Source: CAZAKZ01 sp964485695
GTDB lineage: Bacteria; Planctomycetota; JAFGQW01
Assembly: GCA_964485695.1 (NCBI GenBank)
Contig: CAZAKZ010000072.1
Location: forward strand, 1 to 27,569
Direction: 5' to 3'
Length of the DNA stretch: 27,569 nt
Shown here one piece after another: positions 22,131 to 27,569 of this stretch. Position numbers and translations under genes: made by a program. The notes below the pieces were generated by a model. The model did not search any database. It saw nothing but the letters and a program-made list of their open reading frames with translations, and was not told the origin of the DNA. Position 1 is the stretch's first letter. Every line of letters begins with the position of its first letter.

Positions 22131-24563
22131 TCAGTCCCTGGATAGCCCGCCGTGAAAGCGGCGGAACGCCAGGCTCGCGGCCGTGTAGAAGAGCGCTGCG
22201 GCCAGGAAGGTGACGGCAAAACCGAAGAGCAGGGCCACCAGCACGGCCGCAGCGCTGGCAAGCACCGTGAAACAGGCGTTGACGGCAAAGGCCCAGGGCA
22301 CCAGGCCCGGCCGGAGTGCACTGAGGGCCCGGATGCCCAGGGGAAACGCCATGCCGAGGAGCAAACCCAGAGGAGCCAGGGCCGTCATGGAAAAAACGAT
22401 GCGAAGCGGGAGGCTCAGACCCAGGCACGCCGTGATGGCCACGGGCAGGCCGAAGAGATATCCCACAATGGCCGGCGGGATGAGGAGCACCACCCGGGAG
22501 GAGGCGAGGCGTCTCGACCATGCGCTTCCCAGGCCCGATGAGGCCAGGAGCGTGAAGAGGATCACGGAGAGCGCATACGTGGGGTTGCCCAGGAAAACGA
22601 TGAACCGCTGCATCAGGGCGATTTCCATGAATAGGAAGCCCATGCCCAGACCGCTGAAGTAGACCCACACCGGGAACCGGGCCGCCCCGGGGCCGGAGGC
22701 CGGAGCCGTTTTCTTCCCGTCCGGAGGGCGCCGGGTCAGAGCCATCGGTCCAAGGATGAACAGAAGGGTGAAAAGGGCCATGATGGTGAGGCTGACGATG
22801 AGGGTCCACAACGCAGTGGGGATGAACAGAGCCCAGTCCTCCTCCAGGGTTCGGCCCGGCTCCAGGCTGAAGAGCCTGGACGGCTTGAAGTAGTGGAAGA
22901 AGAAGGGGCGCTCGTCCGTGGCCGGCGAGATGTCGTAGTGGTAGCCCTCGAGAAAGGCCCGCCGTTCGCTCTCTCCCCCCCGGATGAGTCGATCGTAGGG
23001 TGTCGCGGCCGGTTGCTCGGGATCGTAGAGGACTTTGAATCCCAGGCCGGCGGCCCAGGTCCGTACCGATTCCAGCTCTCCGGAGGTGAAACCGTCCGGC
23101 TTCCCCATGCAGTTCGCCCACTCGTTTCCGGCCACGATGAGGATCCGGTTGTGAAAGTCGGTGACGCCGCGGCGCCTGAGTGCCTCTACCATGTTCGAGG
23201 CGTTGCGAATGGTCTCTCGCGGCGGATCGAAGTAGTAGCGGCTGTAGGACAGGATGCCGCCGGGTTTCAGCTGGTGGAAGAATGCCTCCACGGCCTCGAC
23301 CGTGTAGACGTAGGCCTCGGCCAGCGCATAGGCACCTGAAGAAAGAGCGGCGAAGGTGTCGACACCGGAGAGCTGGATGACGTCGAAGGTCTCATCCGTC
23401 GTGGAAAGGAACTGGCGGCCCTCGGCCGTGACGATTTGGATGCGGGGATCCTCGAAGAGGCCGCCCGTGAAGTCTCGGTACCGGTCGGTGAGCAGGTACG
23501 AGATGACGGGATTCATCTCCACCCCCACGATGCGGTCCAGGTCGGCATGGAGCGCGATGAGGACATCGATACCCCCACCCACTCCGATGATCAGGGCACT
23601 GCCTCCGGGCCGGAGCGAAAAGGCGGAACCCTGGATGAAGCCACCCAGGAAATCCATGACCGGGATCCGGTCCGGACTCTCGAGGCGCAACAGTGCCGTG
23701 TGGGCGGTGCCGTCCTGGAACACGCCCCGGATCTCCCAGTTCGTGTTCGCATATTTTTCGGAGAGGTTGCCGCCGAATCCGAACACGGATACCTCCCTTG
23801 CCTCGGTCACGTCGATGCGGGGCAAGGCGCTCCAGCGCTTGAAGTCCACGCGAATGCCTGACTCCTTCAGGTAGTACATGGGCTTGGTGGGCGGCATATG
23901 GAACTCGGGCTCGCCGCCCGTGATGAGCGCGCCGAGGTAGACCAGGGGCACGACCGCGGCCAGAGAGGTGAGGACGCGGGTGGGCCGGGTGGTGCTCAGG
24001 AGCAAGCCGCCCGCCGCGAGGACCAGCGAAAGGATTCCCGCCAGCCCCGGAGCACCCACCCACTGGAGCAGCTGGGGCGTGACTGCACACCCCAGTCCTG
24101 CGCCCACCAGGTCCCAGGCATAGACCCGGCTGGCGTCGGCCCCGTGGCGAGATAGAATGCTGCAGATGACGAGACCTGCGCCCAGGAAGGGCAGGAAGAC
24201 AATGAGGGTCAGAGCGGCGAGGTTCAGGATATGGCCCAGAGGCTCTTTGAACATGGAGGCCGGATCGAAGACGATGTAGCCGAGGCCGAGAACCGCGCCG
24301 AGGCCGGTCACCGAGAACAGGGCCGCGCCGCCCGCCAGGAGACCGTCTGTGGTCTTGCCCCGGAATGTGAGGAGCGATCCGGCCGCTCCGTATCCCAGCA
24401 GCGCCAGTCCGATGACCAGGTAGACGAAGTGATACCAGGTCACGAAGGAAAAAATCCGAGTCAGGGTGATCTCGTACGCCAGGGCGGAAAACGAAACCAG
24501 GCCCATGGCGACCAGGATGCGGAAAGGGGTCCGGACCGGCTCGTCCGTAGGGATTCGAGGCAT
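22131..24563 (-). CDS. Membrane-fused spermidine-synthase-like protein
   Basis: An 810-residue protein with three parts. Residues 12-215 hold six or so membrane helices. Residues 240-560 form a SpeE-like, SAM-methyltransferase fold domain with IIGVGGGIDV (325-334), VGVEMNP (346-352, acidic loop binding the nucleoside ribose) and LSGVDTFAALSSGAYALAEAYVYT. The C-terminal 190 residues carry six or more further helices. This is the fused membrane/spermidine synthase architecture common in environmental bacteria. Whether members make polyamines is doubtful, because the usual gatekeeper and Asp-rich substrate loop are poorly conserved. ATG 24563 begins next to the first helix; upstream starts at 24635 and 24653 in an AT-rich leader are possible. 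Overlapping functions with its neighbours are not evident. Confidence 0.88.
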   Translation of the reverse strand: MPRIPTDEPVRTPFRILVAMGLVSFSALAYEITLTRIFSFVTWYHFVYLVIGLALLGYGAAGSLLTFRGKTTDGLLAGGAALFSVTGLGAVLGLGYIVFDPASMFKEPLGHILNLAALTLIVFLPFLGAGLVICSILSRHGADASRVYAWDLVGAGLGCAVTPQLLQWVGAPGLAGILSLVLAAGGLLLSTTRPTRVLTSLAAVVPLVYLGALITGGEPEFHMPPTKPMYYLKESGIRVDFKRWSALPRIDVTEAREVSVFGFGGNLSEKYANTNWEIRGVFQDGTAHTALLRLESPDRIPVMDFLGGFIQGSAFSLRPGGSALIIGVGGGIDVLIALHADLDRIVGVEMNPVISYLLTDRYRDFTGGLFEDPRIQIVTAEGRQFLSTTDETFDVIQLSGVDTFAALSSGAYALAEAYVYTVEAVEAFFHQLKPGGILSYSRYYFDPPRETIRNASNMVEALRRRGVTDFHNRILIVAGNEWANCMGKPDGFTSGELESVRTWAAGLGFKVLYDPEQPAATPYDRLIRGGESERRAFLEGYHYDISPATDERPFFFHYFKPSRLFSLEPGRTLEEDWALFIPTALWTLIVSLTIMALFTLLFILGPMALTRRPPDGKKTAPASGPGAARFPVWVYFSGLGMGFLFMEIALMQRFIVFLGNPTYALSVILFTLLASSGLGSAWSRRLASSRVVLLIPPAIVGYLFGLPVAITACLGLSLPLRIVFSMTALAPLGLLLGMAFPLGIRALSALRPGLVPWAFAVNACFTVLASAAAVLVALLFGFAVTFLAAALFYTAASLAFRRFHGGLSRD

Positions 24564-24735
24564 CGATTCAGGGCCGAAATCAGGATTCGAAACGGAACCG
24601 TTTCGGGATAATGAAATCAAAAACAACACCCGCATATTTGAACATATGATCATCGGTGGAGACAGGAGGTATTCGTGACAAATGACCTCCGGCCGGGAAC
24701 GCCGCCCTCGCCGCGCAGGATCCGACGGGTGCCCG

Positions 24736-26295
24736 TCAGCCCCAGAACGGATCCCGGAGCGCCTTCTTGTAGATCTTGCCTGACCCGGTTCGAGGAAGGG
24801 CATCCAGGAAGTCCACGGCCCGGGGCACCTTGAATCCGGCCAGGTTCTCCTTCAGGAACGTGAGGATCTCGGCCTCGGAAATCTGGACTCCGGGCCGCGG
24901 CACCACGGCGGCCCGCACGGCCTCGCCCCAGGTGGCGTCGGGAACGCCGAACACCGCGGCCTCCAGGATTCCCGGGTGCTCGTAGAGGGCGTTCTCCACC
25001 TCGATGGAGTAGACGTTCTCCCCGCCGCTCAGGATGACGTCCTTCTTCCGGTCCACGATGGTGATGTATCCCTCGGCGTCCACCACGGCCATGTCGCCGG
25101 TCTTGAGCCAGCCGTCCTCGAAGGCCTCCCGGGTCTCGTCGGGGCGGTTCCAGTATCCGGCCGTGATTGTTTCGCCGCGCACCCGGATTTCCCCCACCTG
25201 TTTTTCATCCCGGGCCACAGGCCGGCCCGCCTCGTCCACGACCTCGAGGCAAACCGTGATAAAAGGCCGTCCGGTCTTGGCCTTGTACTCAAGGCGAGTC
25301 TCGAGATCGAGGTCTTCGAGGTGGGCCTTCAGGACGCTCACTGTGAGGTAAGGGCTGGTCTCGGTCATGCCGTAGGTCTGGATGTAGTCGCACCCGAAGG
25401 TCTCCACCACGCGGCGAACCACCTCGGGGGCAATGGGAGCGCCCCCGCTCAGGAGGACGCGGAGGCTTCCGAGGTCGTATCGATTCACGTCCGGGTGCCT
25501 GACCATGAGGTTCAGCATCGTCGGGATCAGGTTGGAGAGGGTGATGCGGTGGCGCTCCACGGCCTCGAGCACCCCCCCCGCCTCGAACCGAGGCACCATG
25601 ACGTGGCGGCCCCCCACCCACGTGACGGCGAAGGTGGCCCAGGCATCGGCCAGGTGGAACATGGGTGCGATGTGACCCCACACATCCGCGTCGGTGAGGT
25701 GGAACTCGGCCACGGCGGCCAGAGCATGGACGCAGACGTTGCGGTGGGTCAGGGGAACGCCCTTGGGCAGGCCGGAGGTGCCGCTGGTGTAATAGAGGTG
25801 GGCCACAGCCTCCTCCCCTAGCGGTGGGGGCCGAAAATCCGTGCCCCCCTCGGCCAGGGCCGCATCGAGGGGGATCGATTCCAGCCTGCAGCCCGGCAGG
25901 GCCGCCTCCCCCAGCCAGAGGAGGCCTTCGACGGGCGTTTTTTCCTCCAGGATCGCATCCACCACCGGGGCGAACCGGTCCCGAACCACGAGCCACCTAC
26001 TCCCGGCGTCCTGAAGGATGAAGGCCAGGTCCTTGGGAGTGAGGCGGACGTTCAGGGGATTCAGCACGGCCCCGAGGCCGGCGGCTGTGTAGTATGTCTC
26101 CAGGAACTCCAGGGAGTTGTGGTCCAGGATGGAGAGGCGGTCCCCCGGCGTAATACCCCGGCGGGCCAGGAATCCGCTCAATCGATGCACGCGGTCCGCC
26201 ACCTCTGCATAGGGGAGACGCCGGTCCCCGTCCACCACGCCGACGTTGTCCGGATGGAGATGAACGGCCCGGTCCAGGGTGTCCAGGATGTTCAA
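24736..26295 (-). CDS. Fatty acyl-CoA synthetase (AMP-forming, ANL superfamily)
   Basis: A 519-residue adenylate-forming enzyme that activates a carboxylic acid to acyl-AMP and then acyl-CoA. Core motifs in order: YYTSGTSGLPKG (168-179, ATP phosphate loop), the aromatic/acid-binding region with IQTYGMTETSP (A5), GDMAVVDAEGYITIVDRKKDVI (A7-A8 hinge) and the C-terminal catalytic lysine in GSGKIYKKALR. Length fits the medium/long-chain FadD-like group. Chain length cannot be predicted from the sequence. The start is TTG 26295 with GAGGTG just upstream; there is no in-frame ATG before it. It lies 172 bases upstream of the membrane fusion gene on the same strand and is divergent from the EamA transporter. 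Confidence 0.93.
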   Translation of the reverse strand: MNILDTLDRAVHLHPDNVGVVDGDRRLPYAEVADRVHRLSGFLARRGITPGDRLSILDHNSLEFLETYYTAAGLGAVLNPLNVRLTPKDLAFILQDAGSRWLVVRDRFAPVVDAILEEKTPVEGLLWLGEAALPGCRLESIPLDAALAEGGTDFRPPPLGEEAVAHLYYTSGTSGLPKGVPLTHRNVCVHALAAVAEFHLTDADVWGHIAPMFHLADAWATFAVTWVGGRHVMVPRFEAGGVLEAVERHRITLSNLIPTMLNLMVRHPDVNRYDLGSLRVLLSGGAPIAPEVVRRVVETFGCDYIQTYGMTETSPYLTVSVLKAHLEDLDLETRLEYKAKTGRPFITVCLEVVDEAGRPVARDEKQVGEIRVRGETITAGYWNRPDETREAFEDGWLKTGDMAVVDAEGYITIVDRKKDVILSGGENVYSIEVENALYEHPGILEAAVFGVPDATWGEAVRAAVVPRPGVQISEAEILTFLKENLAGFKVPRAVDFLDALPRTGSGKIYKKALRDPFWG

Positions 26296-26402
26296 GGGGC
26301 ACCTCGAAGGGAAAATGGATCCACGTCATCCAATCATGGAGTATAGGGTCTTGGCTGTCCAGATCTCGGCCCATCCCGTTTTCTGCGAGGAGGATCCTCG
26401 AG

Positions 26403-27326
26403 TTGAAGAATGAACACCGGCGTGAGGTTTCCCCTCTCACCGTCACCCTCCTCATCGGAGTGCTCAGCCTCATCTGGGGGAGCACCTGGGTGGTGATCAA
26501 GAGCGGGCTCCAGGACCTGCCGCCCTTCACCTCCGCCGGGCTCCGCCTCGTGGTGGCAGCCCTGATCCTCATCATTCTGGCCCGACTGCTGCACCGGTGG
26601 GAGGGTGGAAATCGCCCCCCCGCCTGGATCACGGTCATGATGGGCGTGCTCAACTTCGCGGTGTCCTACGGCCTGGTCTACTGGTGCGAGACCCTCCTGC
26701 CCTCGGGACTGACCAGCGTGCTCTGGGCGGTGTTTCCCATGCTGGTGGCGTTTTGCAGCCATCTCTACCTGCCGGGGGAGCGACTGGTCTGGCTCCAGGG
26801 CCTCGGATTCCTGGTCGGATTTGCCGGCGTGGCGCTCCTCTTCATCACCGACGTCACCGCCCTGGGCTCGGATGCGGTGCCGGCGGCTCTCATGCTCCTG
26901 CTGAGTCCGGCGGTCTGCGCCGTGACCAACGTGGTGGTGAAGCGCCACGGATCGAAGGTGAGCAGCGTGCTCATGAACCGGAACAGTCTGATCCTGGGTG
27001 GTGTGCTGCTCCTCGCCCTCGCCGGCCTCACGGAGCGGGAGGCGTCGGTCCGATGGACGCCCATGGCCGTGTTCAGCGTGGCCTACCTCGGCACCATCGG
27101 CACGGTGGTACCCTTCTCCCTCTATTTCTGGCTGCTCCGGTACGCACCGGCGCACAGGTTGAGTCTCGTGGCCTACATCATCCCGGCCGTGGCCCTGACC
27201 CTGGGCTGGACCGTGGGCCGGGAGGCCGTGGGTCTCAACACCCTGGGGGGAACGGCTCTCATTCTCTTCGGGGTCTACCTGGTGGTGCGAACGGGGCGGA
27301 CGGCTACTTGCTCAGGGCAGCGATGA
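26403..27326 (+). CDS. EamA family (DMT superfamily) transporter
   Basis: A 307-residue inner-membrane protein with about ten hydrophobic helices in two EamA repeats. The first repeat begins LIGVLSLIWGSTWVVIKSGLQDLPPF, the classic EamA start, and the second starts after about residue 155 (PAALMLLLSPAVCAVTNVVVK). Members export amino acids, purines or other metabolites; the substrate is not predictable. The start is TTG 26403, supported by AGGAGG 9 bases upstream; the nearest ATG is in another frame. Its last 23 bases overlap the end of the small convergent gene at 27304. Confidence 0.9.
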   Translation: MKNEHRREVSPLTVTLLIGVLSLIWGSTWVVIKSGLQDLPPFTSAGLRLVVAALILIILARLLHRWEGGNRPPAWITVMMGVLNFAVSYGLVYWCETLLPSGLTSVLWAVFPMLVAFCSHLYLPGERLVWLQGLGFLVGFAGVALLFITDVTALGSDAVPAALMLLLSPAVCAVTNVVVKRHGSKVSSVLMNRNSLILGGVLLLALAGLTEREASVRWTPMAVFSVAYLGTIGTVVPFSLYFWLLRYAPAHRLSLVAYIIPAVALTLGWTVGREAVGLNTLGGTALILFGVYLVVRTGRTATCSGQR

Positions 27327-27543
27327 TCGCGTCGATGACGGCCTGTGAGAACGCCTTGAGGAGCTCATCGTCGCCGAAGTTGACCCCCCTGGCCTCCAGG
27401 AAGTGCTTGCCGAGGAGGACCAGCTGCAGGAGGTATCCTGTGCCCTCCTTCTTCAGCTGGGCCTTGATGTTGTTGTTGTAGTTGATCACCTCGGAGTTCT
27501 TGCCCCCCATCACGCCTAAATAGCCGGTCATGATTCGTAGCAT
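27304..27543 (-). CDS. Small unknown protein, 79 residues
   Basis: The frame is closed by a stop directly before the ATG at 27543, so it is not a fragment running off the window. From about residue 14 the codons have the strong G/C third-position bias of this genome, which supports real coding. The first 12 codons do not, so the true start may be ATG 27531 or ATG 27510 (giving MGGKNSEVINYNNN). The protein is helical and amphipathic with no signal peptide or cysteines (core KNSEVINYNNNIKAQLKKEG, then LLQLVLLGKHFLEARGV). I do not recognise it. It overlaps the 3' end of the EamA gene by 23 bases on the opposite strand. Confidence 0.55.
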   Translation of the reverse strand: MLRIMTGYLGVMGGKNSEVINYNNNIKAQLKKEGTGYLLQLVLLGKHFLEARGVNFGDDELLKAFSQAVIDAIIAALSK

Positions 27544-27569
27544 TCAGCATTATGCCGCCCTTCGCTTCG

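Noticed and set aside
24564..24803. Upstream extension of the spermidine-synthase-like gene
   Set aside because: The 80 extra residues have no family similarity and run into an AT-rich leader and the neighbouring gene.

Overview
The window is high-GC bacterial DNA with densely packed genes on both strands. I see no tRNA, rRNA, CRISPR array, insertion sequence, phage gene or replication origin. The lpxA-type acyltransferase (lipid A synthesis) points to a Gram-negative cell with an outer membrane. The mix of a nucleophile-less esterase-like secreted protein, tandem secreted paralogs, a spermidine-synthase-like membrane fusion and stand-alone proline dehydrogenase resembles deep-branching phyla such as Planctomycetota or Acidobacteriota. 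That placement is an impression and is not proven by the sequence.

Layout. Positions 55-3177 (minus) hold three tandem paralogs of an unrecognised secreted protein family, with a good promoter in front of the first. Positions 3331-4674 (minus) encode a TrkA-type potassium-uptake regulator, divergent from a plus-strand pair at 4954-6860 made of a class I aminotransferase and a YceH-family protein that overlap by 4 bases. Positions 6873-11498 (minus) form a tight three-gene operon: a fused iron-sulfur/FAD oxidoreductase, a sarcosine/proline-oxidase-like FAD protein, and an alpha/beta-hydrolase-fold protein whose nucleophile serine is missing. Facing away from it, 11819-14450 (plus) encodes proline dehydrogenase and delta-1-pyrroline-5-carboxylate dehydrogenase. 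The shared 320-base intergenic region carries a strong sigma-70-like promoter and two matching inverted repeats of the form TGAGC-N8-GCTCA.

A 24-bp perfect inverted repeat (14475-14525) separates the proline genes from TerC (14543-15286, minus) and LpxA (15338-16147, minus). Next come a membrane-anchored M28 peptidase (16393-17448, plus), a KamA-family radical SAM protein (17463-18893, minus), a gene-free spacer, a YdjM/DUF457-like membrane protein (19361-20503, minus), a secreted von Willebrand A protein (20649-22106, plus), a spermidine-synthase-like membrane fusion (22131-24563, minus), an acyl-CoA synthetase (24736-26295, minus), an EamA transporter (26403-27326, plus) and a small unknown protein (27304-27543, minus).

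How the genes work together. The clearest unit is the divergent proline (or related imino acid) catabolic locus at about 6.9-14.5 kb. One arm can oxidise proline to pyrroline-5-carboxylate and then glutamate. The other arm encodes a multi-cofactor dye-linked amine/imino acid dehydrogenase of the HcnABC / octopine oxidase / archaeal proline dehydrogenase type. The remaining genes look like housekeeping or envelope functions without an obvious common pathway.
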